Below are positions 11,070-19,681 of a stretch of DNA of 64,000 nucleotides, one piece after another. This DNA is from Rhizomicrobium electricum. Its GTDB lineage: Bacteria; Pseudomonadota; Alphaproteobacteria; Micropepsales; Micropepsaceae. Under the pieces are notes generated by a model. The model was given only the letters and a program-made list of their open reading frames with translations. It did not search any database and was not told the origin of the DNA. The DNA is taken from positions 310,001-374,000 of the forward strand of contig NZ_JAASQS010000004.1 in assembly GCF_011762045.1 (NCBI RefSeq). Direction: 5' to 3'. Positions within the stretch are counted from its first letter, which is position 1. Each line of letters begins with the position of its first letter. A program made the position numbers and the translations under genes.

Positions 11070-11083
11070 TGACAACGTTGTCG
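11070..11083. promoter_or_regulatory. Candidate LacI-family operator O3 overlapping a -35 box
   Basis: TGACAACGTTGTCG repeats the O2 palindrome with one mismatch. Its left half overlaps a perfect -35 hexamer TTGACA (11069-11074), with a poor -10 (ATCGCA, 11092-11097) 17 bp further. A bound repressor here would block RNA polymerase. A third AACGTT, at 11000-11005, has only a half-site around it. Confidence 0.5.
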
Positions 11084-11148
11084 TCGGGCGCATCGCATGC
11101 GGCTGACGGCCTTCGTGTTTGATTGTGAATGGAATTCAGGAGGGGATC

Positions 11149-14100
11149 GTGAACAGGAAGAACTTGTTGTTTTGCGGCGTGTCCGCATTGTCGATAGTCG
11201 CATTAAGCGGCCCATCGCTCGCGCAAGAGATGATGGAAACGGTGACGGTCACCGGTATCCGTGCCAGCTTGCAGTCGGCGCAGGCGATCAAGCAGAAGTC
11301 CGATCAGGTGGTGGATTCGATCACCGCCGTCGATATCGGCGCTCTGCCGGACCGTTCCGTGGCCGAAGCCTTGCAGCGCGTTCCTGGCGTGCAGCTGACA
11401 CGCACGGACTCTCTGCGTGATCCGATCCGCTTCGGCGGCACCGGTAACGGCGTGTTCATCCGCGGTCTGGCGTGGGTTTCCGCGTTGACCAACGGGCGTG
11501 ACACGTTCTCCGCCGCGAACGGCCGTACGCTGAGCTTTGCCGATATTTCGGCGAACCTGATGGCTGGCGTCGACGTCTACAAAAATCCGGACGCCAAGAT
11601 GATCGAAGGCGGCGTCGGCGGCATTGTCGATCTGCGTACCCGCAAGCCGTTCGATCAGGACGGTCTGAAGATCGCGGCTTCCGCAGACGTCACCTACGGT
11701 GCGCTGGCGGATGCCGCCACACCGTCCGTCAACGTGCTGGTCAGCGACCGCTGGGAAACCAAGATCGGCGAATTCGGTGCGTTGCTCTCGGTCGACTATC
11801 AGGTGCAGAAGAACCGCACCAGCAGCTGGAGCGTCGGCGAGCCCTACGGCGCGGAAGTGACGCTTCCCGGCGGCAAGAAGGGGTACATTCCCGCCTCGAC
11901 CTTGGGCAACGAAACTCTGGACTGGCGCACGATCGACTGGACGCAGTCGCGTACGGCGTTTGATGCGACGCTTCAGTATCGCCCGAATGAGAAGCTGGAA
12001 ATCACCCTGACGGGCATCTACTCCAAGGCCGAGCCGCACGAAGGCGAGTACAAGGGCAGCATCCTTCTGCCTGGGACGTATTCGTCGGGCTACACCTTCG
12101 CGAGCGACGGCACCTGGACCGGTGGCACGCTGCCGAACCTGGAGATGCGCGGCAACGATACCCGCGTCGGCGAGCATCACAATACGAACGCCGACTATTC
12201 GTTGAACGTCAAATACACTCCGATCGACGCGTTGGAAATCACGGCCGACCTTCAGTATGCGGAATCCCGCGCCTATACGCGCAGCATGTCCGTCTACATG
12301 AATGCCATTTACAACGGCTGGACGTCGCAAAATTCGTCCTGGAATGGCGTATTCTACACGGTGTTTCCGAATGCGCCGGTGTACAACCCGGTCGTTAATT
12401 TGACGGGCCACACGCCGGTGATGACGTATACCGACGCCGAAAAGGCGAACCTCGCCAATCCCAAGAACAACGCGTTCGGCGCGGCGATGGACCACCTCGA
12501 GAACAACTACGCCCACAACTGGGCAGGCCGCATCGATGCGACCTACAAGTTCCCCGGTAATGGTCTGTTCGGCGTGGTCAAGTCGTTGGAGGCCGGTTAC
12601 CGCCGTGAAGACAAAGTGGCGATCACGCGTCAGACCGGCTACAACTGGAATCCGCTCAGCTACGAGCCCTGGTTCGGTGGTCAGGACGTTATGGCAAACC
12701 ATGTCAAGTTTGCCGACGACGCCTCCATGAAGGATCATATGACCCTTCGCAGTTTCGGCTCGATCTTTGATAATAGCCTGCCGGATCTGTGGCTGGTGAA
12801 AGCGTCTTCGCTTCAGGGCAAGGACACCCGCGACTCGGCCAAGCTGCTCGCGACGGTCAAGGGCGATCTCGGCTCTTGGGTTCCGTATGCGGACCAGCAT
12901 TCGGCGGCCTGCAAAGGCATCGTCGATTACAAGTGCCAGGCGGTATACGAAGCGAGCGATCCGAAGAGCGATAACGTCAGCGGCGGCATCAACCACCAAG
13001 GCGAAATCACCCACGCGGGTTACATCAGCGCCAACTTTGCTCACGACACCTTCCTCGGGGCTGATGTTCCGATCGATGGCAATATCGGCGTGCGCTTTGT
13101 TGCGACCGAAGACTCCGTCGGTGCCGGCTATGTCTTCTATCCGTCCAGCAATGGCGGCTGCTGGGTCGCCGATTGCTCCGGCTACAACGCGACGAACGCG
13201 TTCGTCGGAAACAGCGGCGCCGGTGGAACGGTCGTTACGACTGCTCCGTCGAAGAACACGTACTTCAATGTGCTGCCCAGCTTTAACTTCCGGGCGCATC
13301 TGTCGGATCAGTTGCAGTTCCGCACGGGGTATTCTCAGGCGATCGTCCGTCCGGACTTCTCGTTCACGCAGAACTACACGTCGCTGGTCTTCAACTACGA
13401 TTCCACCGGCGGTTTGTATCGCGCCGATCAGCCGTTCACGGCTGGTGGCGGCAATCCGAACCTGAAGCCGATGAAGGCGCAGCAGTATGATGCCAGCCTC
13501 GAGTACTACTTCTCGTCCACCGGCAGCCTGACGTTTGCGATCTTCCACAAGACGTTGGCGGGCTACTTCCTGACCGAAACCAATCCCGAAACCATCGCGC
13601 CGAATACTGCGGCCGGCGGTAGCGGCGCTCCCTTGACCTTCTATGTCACCCGCACGCAAAACGGCGGCAAGGGTTCGGTGGAAGGCTTCGAACTGGCATA
13701 CCAGCAGTTCTTCGACATGCTGCCGGGCGCCTGGAGCGGTCTTGGCCTGCAGGTCAACTACACCAAGATCTACAATCACGGCGGCGGCAACGCGGTCCAG
13801 AACGTCAACGAAGCCGCGCAGGTCAGCAACCACTCTATCACCGGTCTGCCGATCGAAGGCATGTCCAACGATAGCGCCAATCTTGCCTTGTTGTATGCGA
13901 AGTACGGCGTCGATTTCCGCTTGGCCTATAACTGGCGTTCGAAGTATCTGATGACCAGTTCGGCCGCCAATGCGAATGCGCCGATCTGGCAGGAGAACTA
14001 CGGTCAACTCGACGCGTCGGTCTTCTATGACTTCCTGGATCACTACAAAGTGGGTGTCCAGGCCACCAACCTCATGAACGCCACGACGGTTCTTGACGTT

Positions 14101-14181
14101 GGCAATACCAACTATCATCCGAGATACGATTGGATCGATACCGACCAGAAGATCTCGCTGATCTTCCGCGCTAACTGGTAG
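11149..14181 (+). CDS. TonB-dependent outer-membrane receptor, Caulobacter type
   Basis: This is an energised outer-membrane importer, probably for a sugar or oligosaccharide. The 1010-residue protein starts with a signal peptide cut near PSLA/QE, then a TonB-box-like METVTVTG, a plug domain (QVVDSITAVDIGALPDRSVAEAL, positions 30-150, including RVPGVQLTR) and a ~22-strand barrel ending with an aromatic-penultimate residue (FRANW). The YNWRSKYL motif near residue 930 is characteristic of Caulobacter-type receptors. I chose GTG 11149 because AGGAGG lies at 11138-11143. LacI-type operators upstream point to control by a sugar-responsive repressor, which is not encoded in this window. It stands alone and is followed by a strong terminator. 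Confidence 0.93.
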   Translation: MNRKNLLFCGVSALSIVALSGPSLAQEMMETVTVTGIRASLQSAQAIKQKSDQVVDSITAVDIGALPDRSVAEALQRVPGVQLTRTDSLRDPIRFGGTGNGVFIRGLAWVSALTNGRDTFSAANGRTLSFADISANLMAGVDVYKNPDAKMIEGGVGGIVDLRTRKPFDQDGLKIAASADVTYGALADAATPSVNVLVSDRWETKIGEFGALLSVDYQVQKNRTSSWSVGEPYGAEVTLPGGKKGYIPASTLGNETLDWRTIDWTQSRTAFDATLQYRPNEKLEITLTGIYSKAEPHEGEYKGSILLPGTYSSGYTFASDGTWTGGTLPNLEMRGNDTRVGEHHNTNADYSLNVKYTPIDALEITADLQYAESRAYTRSMSVYMNAIYNGWTSQNSSWNGVFYTVFPNAPVYNPVVNLTGHTPVMTYTDAEKANLANPKNNAFGAAMDHLENNYAHNWAGRIDATYKFPGNGLFGVVKSLEAGYRREDKVAITRQTGYNWNPLSYEPWFGGQDVMANHVKFADDASMKDHMTLRSFGSIFDNSLPDLWLVKASSLQGKDTRDSAKLLATVKGDLGSWVPYADQHSAACKGIVDYKCQAVYEASDPKSDNVSGGINHQGEITHAGYISANFAHDTFLGADVPIDGNIGVRFVATEDSVGAGYVFYPSSNGGCWVADCSGYNATNAFVGNSGAGGTVVTTAPSKNTYFNVLPSFNFRAHLSDQLQFRTGYSQAIVRPDFSFTQNYTSLVFNYDSTGGLYRADQPFTAGGGNPNLKPMKAQQYDASLEYYFSSTGSLTFAIFHKTLAGYFLTETNPETIAPNTAAGGSGAPLTFYVTRTQNGGKGSVEGFELAYQQFFDMLPGAWSGLGLQVNYTKIYNHGGGNAVQNVNEAAQVSNHSITGLPIEGMSNDSANLALLYAKYGVDFRLAYNWRSKYLMTSSAANANAPIWQENYGQLDASVFYDFLDHYKVGVQATNLMNATTVLDVGNTNYHPRYDWIDTDQKISLIFRANW

Positions 14182-14238
14182 TCCTCTGACACGGCAAAGC
14201 TATGAGGCCCTCCCAGGCACAGACGCTTTGCTCACTTG

Positions 14239-14271
14239 CTCCCCCCGTGACACCACGGGGGGAGTTTTTTT
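14239..14271 (+). terminator. Strong intrinsic terminator after the TonB receptor
   Basis: An 11-bp perfect stem (14239-14249 with 14254-14264, core CCCCCCGTG/CACGGGGGG) with a 4-nt ACAC loop is followed by seven T residues (14265-14271). This is the clearest rho-independent terminator in the window. Confidence 0.92.
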
Positions 14272-14557
14272 ATCCGATCCGCCGTCCGTTGCCGGCACTC
14301 CGGGGACGAGGATCTGTGGCAAAAATGCCAGCTTGCCGCCGCGTCACGGGCTTCGTGTCTGCGGCTTGATCCACCACTTCTTCGTCCGGCCGGACGGCCG
14401 CCGCTACCGAGGGAATGCCTGCGCTTTCCGCGTCTTGGCGACGGCGCTTGCGACGGGTAACCAACGGCCGCGTCATCAAGGCGATTGACGGCGGGCCGTT
14501 TCGCAGGTGTGTGGAGCGGCCGTAATTTTGACACAGCCAAACGGGGGAGTTCCGGGC
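14272..14557. other. Intergenic region before the nucleoside permease
   Basis: About 286 bp lie between the terminator and the permease gene. I see no convincing reading frame, RNA gene or repeat here; it presumably holds the promoter of the permease gene. Confidence 0.5.
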
Positions 14558-15847
14558 ATGGTGAGTGCGCTTAACCTGCAGAGTCTCGCCGGCGTTGTTC
14601 TTATCATCCTGCTCTGCTGGCTGTTCTCCGAGAACCGCCGCCGCTTTCCCTTCCTGCTGGTGATTGGTGCTATCGGCGTCCAGGTGGCGCTGGTGCTGGC
14701 GCTGTTCGGCGTTCCGGCGATCCGCGCCGGTCTTACCAGTTTCGGCTCGGTGTTCGACGGCCTGGCCAAGTCGGCCCAGACCGGCGTCGCCTTCGTGTTC
14801 GGGTTTCTGAGCGGCGCCGGCGACCAGCCCTATCCGCTCACCAATGCCGGCGCCTTGTTCGTATTCGGCTTCCGCGTGCTGCCGGTGATCCTTCTGGTCT
14901 GCACGCTGGCGGCGTTGCTCTGGCACTGGGGCATCCTCAGGTGGATCACCAAGGCCTTCGGCTTCATCTTCTCGCGTACCATGGGCCTGCGCGGCCCCAC
15001 CGCGCTTGCCGCCGCCGCCACGATCTTTATGGGGCAGGTCGAAGGCCCGATCGTCATCCGCGCCTATCTCAACCGGCTGACGCGGTCCGAACTGTTCCTG
15101 CTCATCACCGTCGGCATGGCCTGCGTGTCGGGCTCGACCATGGTCGCTTATGTGACGATCCTGTCGGGCGTGCTGCCGGGCGCGGCAGCCCATGTCTTGA
15201 CCGCCTCGATCATCTCGGCGCCGGCCGGCATTCTCCTGGCGCGCATTCTCGTGCCGCGCGACCCCAAAGCGGAAGCGGAGCAGGAAAAGGTCGCGCTCAA
15301 CGAACGCACCTATTCGAGTTCGATGGACGCGATCATGAAGGGCATCAGCGACGGCATGCAGATCGCCGTCAATGTCGCCGCCTGCCTGATCGTGTTCGTC
15401 GCCTTGGTTGCCCTGGTCAATGCGATGCTCGGGGCCCTGCCGCCGGTCGGCGGCGCGCCGGTCAGCGTCGAGCGCGTGCTCGGCTACGTTTTCGCACCGG
15501 TGGCGTGGTGCCTCGGCATCCAGCCGAGCGAAATCCTGCCGGCCGGACAGTTGCTCGGCACCAAGATGATGCTGACGGAGTTCACCGCCTTCATCAAACT
15601 CGGCGCCATTCCCGCGGCCGAATTGACGGAGCGCACCCGCATCATCATGACCTATGCGTTGTGCGGCTTCGCCAACGTCGCCTCGGTCGGCATCAACCTC
15701 GCCGGCTTCTCGGTGCTGCTGCCCGAGCGTCGCGACGAGATCATCAAAATGGTCGGCAAGGCGATGCTGGCGGGCTTCTTCGCCACGTGCCTGTCCGCCG
15801 CCATTGTCGGCGCCGTTCCCGCGTCGATCCTGGGATTGCCGGGCTGA
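14558..15847 (+). CDS. nupC: NupC-family concentrative nucleoside transporter
   Basis: This inner-membrane permease imports nucleosides with H+ or Na+. The 429-residue protein has the family layout: an N-terminal pair of membrane helices, the gate region with GQVEGPIVIRAYLN near residue 165, a Na+/nucleoside-binding half with CVSGSTMVAYVTIL near 190, and the C-terminal GTKMMLTEFTAFIKL and YALCGFANVASVGI motifs that bind the ribose and base. I chose ATG 14558, which has GGGGGAG about ten bases upstream. The gene appears monocistronic. Confidence 0.93.
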   Translation: MVSALNLQSLAGVVLIILLCWLFSENRRRFPFLLVIGAIGVQVALVLALFGVPAIRAGLTSFGSVFDGLAKSAQTGVAFVFGFLSGAGDQPYPLTNAGALFVFGFRVLPVILLVCTLAALLWHWGILRWITKAFGFIFSRTMGLRGPTALAAAATIFMGQVEGPIVIRAYLNRLTRSELFLLITVGMACVSGSTMVAYVTILSGVLPGAAAHVLTASIISAPAGILLARILVPRDPKAEAEQEKVALNERTYSSSMDAIMKGISDGMQIAVNVAACLIVFVALVALVNAMLGALPPVGGAPVSVERVLGYVFAPVAWCLGIQPSEILPAGQLLGTKMMLTEFTAFIKLGAIPAAELTERTRIIMTYALCGFANVASVGINLAGFSVLLPERRDEIIKMVGKAMLAGFFATCLSAAIVGAVPASILGLPG

Positions 15848-15963
15848 AACCGGCTTGCGAACAGCAAGCCTGCACGACAAAATGATCTGATTGCACGATG
15901 AAGGTGCATCGGGCGCCCGGTTATGCGCGTCGTCCTCCCTCCTGATTCCGGAATACTGGTTAC

Positions 15964-16728
15964 GTGGCGAACGACAGAGTCTTGAGTAAGGTTCCGGCGG
16001 TCACGCTCGGTTTTTGGATCATCAAGATTCTGGCGACCACTTTGGGCGAGACCGGCGGCGATACGGTCACCATGACGTGGGACATGGGCTATCTCGCCGG
16101 CAGCCTGATCTTTGTTGGGCCTCTTCTGCTGCTGGTGGGATTGCAGATCGCGGCCCGCAGGTTTCATCCATTCCTCTATTGGGCCGCCATCGTGGCGTCG
16201 ACGACCGCCGGGACGACGATGGCCGACTTTGCCGACCGTTCGCTCGGGATCGGCTATGCCGGCGGGACATCGGTGCTGCTGGCCTGCGTTCTGGCCAGCT
16301 TGCTCTTGTGGTACCGGGTCGAGGGAAACGTGGCCGTCGCGACGGTGAAGACGCCTCGCGTCGAGGCATTCTACTGGCTCACCATCACGTTCTCGCAAAC
16401 GCTGGGCACGGCGTTGGGCGACTGGATGGCCGACTCATCGGGCCTGGGCTATCTCGGAGCTGCGGCCGTGTTCGCCGCCGGTCTCGCGGGTTTGGCAGCG
16501 GCGTTCTACGCCACCAGATTGTCACGCGAGGCGCTGTTCTGGGCGGCGTTCATCCTCACGCGCCCGCTTGGCGCTACGGTCGGCGATTTCTTCGATAAGC
16601 CGCTCGACCAGGGCGGGCTCGCCCTGTCGCGGCCACTGGCCACGGCTGTTATCGGAGGCGTCATGCTCGTCCTGATCGTGCTGATACCGCAGCGTGCCGG
16701 CGTGGCCGGCCGGCCGTCATCGCCCTAG
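15964..16728 (+). CDS. DUF347/COG4705-type polytopic membrane protein
   Basis: The 254-residue protein is almost entirely hydrophobic, with about eight membrane segments arranged as four similar two-helix repeats. Each repeat has a short acidic motif after a small-residue helix: TLGETGGD, TTAGTTMADF, TLGTALGDW and PLGATVGDFFD. This internal pattern is that of the DUF347 repeat family, reported as membrane-anchored proteins of unknown role. It starts at GTG 15964. The conserved acidic residues inside the membrane suggest ion or small-solute handling, but I cannot name a substrate. It is followed 60 bp later by the M18 peptidase gene. Confidence 0.75.
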   Translation: MANDRVLSKVPAVTLGFWIIKILATTLGETGGDTVTMTWDMGYLAGSLIFVGPLLLLVGLQIAARRFHPFLYWAAIVASTTAGTTMADFADRSLGIGYAGGTSVLLACVLASLLLWYRVEGNVAVATVKTPRVEAFYWLTITFSQTLGTALGDWMADSSGLGYLGAAAVFAAGLAGLAAAFYATRLSREALFWAAFILTRPLGATVGDFFDKPLDQGGLALSRPLATAVIGGVMLVLIVLIPQRAGVAGRPSSP

Positions 16729-16788
16729 CGCTGGCACGGGGCGCCGCGGCTGCTAAGATGGCGGAACTGCCATTCGAGTGAGACCGTC

Positions 16789-18075
16789 ATGCCCCATTAC
16801 GCCGAATCTTTCCTGTCCTATATCGACCGCTCGCCGTCGCCCTATCACGCCATCGCCGAAGCGGTGTCGCTGCTGACCGCGGCCGGATTCGTGTCGCTCG
16901 AGGAAAGCGAGCGCTGGGCCCTCAAGCCCGGCGGGGCCTATTTCGTGGTGCGCGGCGGCAAATCGATTGTCGCGTGGCGGCAAGGCTCGGCGCCCGCGGC
17001 GGAAGCTGGATTCCGCTTCGTCGCCGCGCACAGCGACAGCCCGGTCCTGAAGCTGCGGCCGCGTCCCGATCTCGACGCCAAGGGCCTGCGCCTTCTCACC
17101 GCCGAGGTTTACGGCGGCCCGCTGTTGTCGCCCTGGTTCGACCGCGAGTTGAAGCTGGCCGGCGCGGTGTGGTGCGGCGGCGGCACCGTGAAGCGCCATC
17201 TGGTGGATCTGCCCAAGTTGCCGGTGCGGCTCGTCTCGCTGGCGATCCATCTGAAATCCGACAAAGGCAGCGACAGCTTCACGCTCGACCGCGAGAAAGA
17301 CCTCGCCGTGTTCGTGGGGCAGGGGGCGAAGCCCGGCTTCGATCTGGTGCGTGAGGCTATTGCCGAAGCGCTGGGCGGTGATCCCGGCCCGATCCTGTCG
17401 ATAGATCTCAGCCTCGGCGATGCCGCTCCCGCGGTGCGCCTGGGCGCCGAGGGCGAACTCATCAGCGCGCCGCGGCTCGACAACCTGTTCAGCGCCTTCA
17501 CCGCATTGACTGCGCTGATCGAAAGCACGCCTGCCGAAGCCACGCTCGGCGCCATCGTTTACGACGCGGAGGAGATCGGCAGCCAAACCTACACCGGCGC
17601 CCGCTCCAATTTCGTCGAGAGCGTGGTCGATCGCATCGTCGGCGGCGGTTCGGAGGACGTCTGGCGTGCCAAGGCCCGGTCGCTCATCGTCAGCGCCGAC
17701 ATGGCTCATGCCGAGCACCCCTCTTTCACCTCGGCCACCGATCCGGTGACGGTCCCGGCGTTGAATGGCGGCTTGGCGGTGAAGACCGGCGTGCAGGGCA
17801 ATTACGCCATCGGTCCGGCGGCGGAAGCCTGGTTCCTGAAGGTCTGCGAAGAGGCCAAGGTGCCGCTGCAGCGCTTCCGCTATCGCTGCGATCACGGCCG
17901 CGGGTCCTCCATCGGTCCGATGGCGACGAGCGGTCTCGGCATGGCCGGCATCGATGTCGGCGCGCCCATGCTGGCGATGCATTCGGTGCGCGAACTGGCC
18001 GGCACGGCCGATCTCGAGGCGTCGATCAAGGCGTTCGCCGCGATGTACGCTTCCCGCGAGCCGTTGCCGGTCTAG
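16789..18075 (+). CDS. M18-family aminopeptidase
   Basis: This 428-residue cytosolic zinc aminopeptidase removes N-terminal acidic or neutral residues from peptides. M18 hallmarks are YHAIAEAV at the N-terminus, the metal-binding AAHSDSPVLKLRP near residue 80, RLDNLFSAF near 225, DAEEIGSQT near 260, SADMAHAEHP near 300 and a C-terminal metal-ligand AMHSVRELAG. The length matches bacterial M18 enzymes. Its stop codon overlaps the stop codon of the convergent KAS-II gene by four bases (18072-18075). Confidence 0.94.
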   Translation: MPHYAESFLSYIDRSPSPYHAIAEAVSLLTAAGFVSLEESERWALKPGGAYFVVRGGKSIVAWRQGSAPAAEAGFRFVAAHSDSPVLKLRPRPDLDAKGLRLLTAEVYGGPLLSPWFDRELKLAGAVWCGGGTVKRHLVDLPKLPVRLVSLAIHLKSDKGSDSFTLDREKDLAVFVGQGAKPGFDLVREAIAEALGGDPGPILSIDLSLGDAAPAVRLGAEGELISAPRLDNLFSAFTALTALIESTPAEATLGAIVYDAEEIGSQTYTGARSNFVESVVDRIVGGGSEDVWRAKARSLIVSADMAHAEHPSFTSATDPVTVPALNGGLAVKTGVQGNYAIGPAAEAWFLKVCEEAKVPLQRFRYRCDHGRGSSIGPMATSGLGMAGIDVGAPMLAMHSVRELAGTADLEASIKAFAAMYASREPLPV

Positions 18076-19277
18076 GCCCGCCGTACCGCCAGCACCGCAT
18101 TGTGGCCGCCGAAAGCGAACGAGTTCGACAGCGCCACGTCGAATGCTTTGTCTCGCGCCGAGTTGGGCACGACATCGAGATCGCAGGCCGGATCGGGTTC
18201 GGTGAAATTGGCGGTCGGCGGTATGAAGCCGCCGTTCATCGCGATCACCGTTGCCGCTAATTCGATCGCGCCGGCCGCGCCAAGGGCGTGGCCGTGCATC
18301 GATTTGGTCGAACTGACCGCCAGTTTATCCGCGTACGGACCGAATGCCGCCCTGATCGCCTTGGTCTCGGTGGGATCGTTGGCGGGTGTGCCGGTGCCGT
18401 GCGCATTGATGTAATCGACTTCGTCCGGCTTGAGCCCGGCATCCTCGAGACAGGCGCGCATCGCCGCCGCGGCGCCTCCGGCGTTCGGCATCACGATATC
18501 CGAAGCATCCGAACTCATGCCGAAGCCGGCGATTTCGGCGAGGATCGGGGCGCCGCGGGCGACGGCGTGGTCGCGGTTCTCGATCACGAAAATGCCGGCG
18601 CCTTCGCCCAGCACCATGCCGCTGCGGTTTTTCGAGAACGGCCGGCACATCTCGGCCGACATCACGCGCAACGCTTCCCAGCCCTTGAGCGTGCCGTAGG
18701 TCAGTGGGGCCTCGGTGCCGCCGGTGACCGCGGCTGTGACCGCACCGCTTTTCACCATCTGATAAGCGACCCCGATGGCGTGGTTGGCGGAGGCGCAGGC
18801 GCTCGCCACCGTGAACGAGGGGCCGGTGATGCCGTTTTCCATGCTGATATGGCTCATCGCCGCCGAGATCATCAGCTTGGGCACGGTAAAGGGATGCGTG
18901 CGCTTGGCGCCTTCGCCGTAGAGGCGATGGAAACATTCGTCGAGCGTGGTGATGCCGCCGACGCCGCTGCCGATGATGACTGCCGCACGGGCCCCGAGCG
19001 CGCGCAAATCGAGGCCGCTCTGCGTCACCGCCTGGCGTGCGGCAGCGAGCGCGAACTGGGCGCAGCGGTCGAGCAGCGGCAGCTTCTTGTCGTCGAATTG
19101 GCTTGCGGCATCGAAGTCCTTCACTTCGGCGCCGATCTTGACCGCGAGCGTTTCGGTCGGAACGCTGGTGAGAGGCGCGATGGCGACGCGTCCAGCATGC
19201 AGCGCCGTTTCCATTTCGGCCGCGCTGTTGCCCAAGGGCGAGATGATGCCAAGACCCGTAATGACGACCCGGTTCAT
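18072..19277 (-). CDS. Beta-ketoacyl-ACP synthase II-type condensing enzyme
   Basis: The enzyme extends an acyl chain by decarboxylative condensation with malonyl-ACP. The 401-residue protein has the complete KAS triad: Cys161 in VASACASANHA, His293 in NAHGTGTPANDPTE and His328 in KSMHGHALGAAGA. It lies 38 bp downstream of its own acyl carrier protein gene and downstream of two glycosyltransferase genes, not in a fab operon. That context suggests a specialised synthase that makes the acyl part of a surface lipid, rather than the housekeeping FabF; I cannot exclude that it is the housekeeping enzyme. Confidence 0.9.
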   Translation of the reverse strand: MNRVVITGLGIISPLGNSAAEMETALHAGRVAIAPLTSVPTETLAVKIGAEVKDFDAASQFDDKKLPLLDRCAQFALAAARQAVTQSGLDLRALGARAAVIIGSGVGGITTLDECFHRLYGEGAKRTHPFTVPKLMISAAMSHISMENGITGPSFTVASACASANHAIGVAYQMVKSGAVTAAVTGGTEAPLTYGTLKGWEALRVMSAEMCRPFSKNRSGMVLGEGAGIFVIENRDHAVARGAPILAEIAGFGMSSDASDIVMPNAGGAAAAMRACLEDAGLKPDEVDYINAHGTGTPANDPTETKAIRAAFGPYADKLAVSSTKSMHGHALGAAGAIELAATVIAMNGGFIPPTANFTEPDPACDLDVVPNSARDKAFDVALSNSFAFGGHNAVLAVRRA

Positions 19278-19315
19278 ACCGTCGCCTTTCTTCGATGTGT
19301 TTTCGAAACGAAGGC

Positions 19316-19579
19316 TCAGGCGGCGCGCCGTTCGGCGATCAGCTTGTCGACGGCGTCGACGATATCGCCGACCGACCCGAACGAGATGCCCGTAGTGTTC
19401 TGCTCGCCCGCGCCGTAGGGAACTTCAATGTCGAACTTTTCTTCGATCGCGAAAACGAGTTCGACCACATCGATAGACTGCAAATTGAGATCGGTGAGTT
19501 TGGTATCGCGTGTCAGCGTCGTCGGTTCTACCTTGGCCTGCTTGGCGACAAGTTCAATGACGTCGTGTTCCGTATCCAT
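19316..19579 (-). CDS. Acyl carrier protein (dedicated)
   Basis: This 87-residue acidic protein is an acyl carrier. The phosphopantetheine attachment site is Ser35 in LNLQSIDVVELVFAIEE, slightly changed from the usual DSL to QSI. Helix 2 and the following EKFDIEVP are typical of ACPs. It differs from housekeeping AcpP in its site motif and in an insertion (GAGEQNTTGISFG) before helix 4. It is 38 bp upstream of the KAS-II gene, so the two probably act as a pair. Confidence 0.9.
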   Translation of the reverse strand: MDTEHDVIELVAKQAKVEPTTLTRDTKLTDLNLQSIDVVELVFAIEEKFDIEVPYGAGEQNTTGISFGSVGDIVDAVDKLIAERRAA

Positions 19580-19681
19580 GACTGCCCCGGTTCGAGTTCT
19601 AGCCCCACAACTCTTCCGGGATAACTGTAACGCGGAAACGGCTTCCTGCCAAATTGATCCGCATGCCTACAAATGCGAGCT

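Noticed and set aside
11203..14118. 971-residue open frame on the minus strand opposite the TonB receptor
   Set aside because: The receptor on the plus strand has a ribosome-binding site, signal peptide, plug and barrel; the antisense frame has an Arg/Val/Ile-rich composition without domains.
14228..14540. Small frames on both strands in the gap before the nucleoside permease
   Set aside because: They overlap the strong terminator, lack ribosome-binding sites and have biased antisense-like composition.
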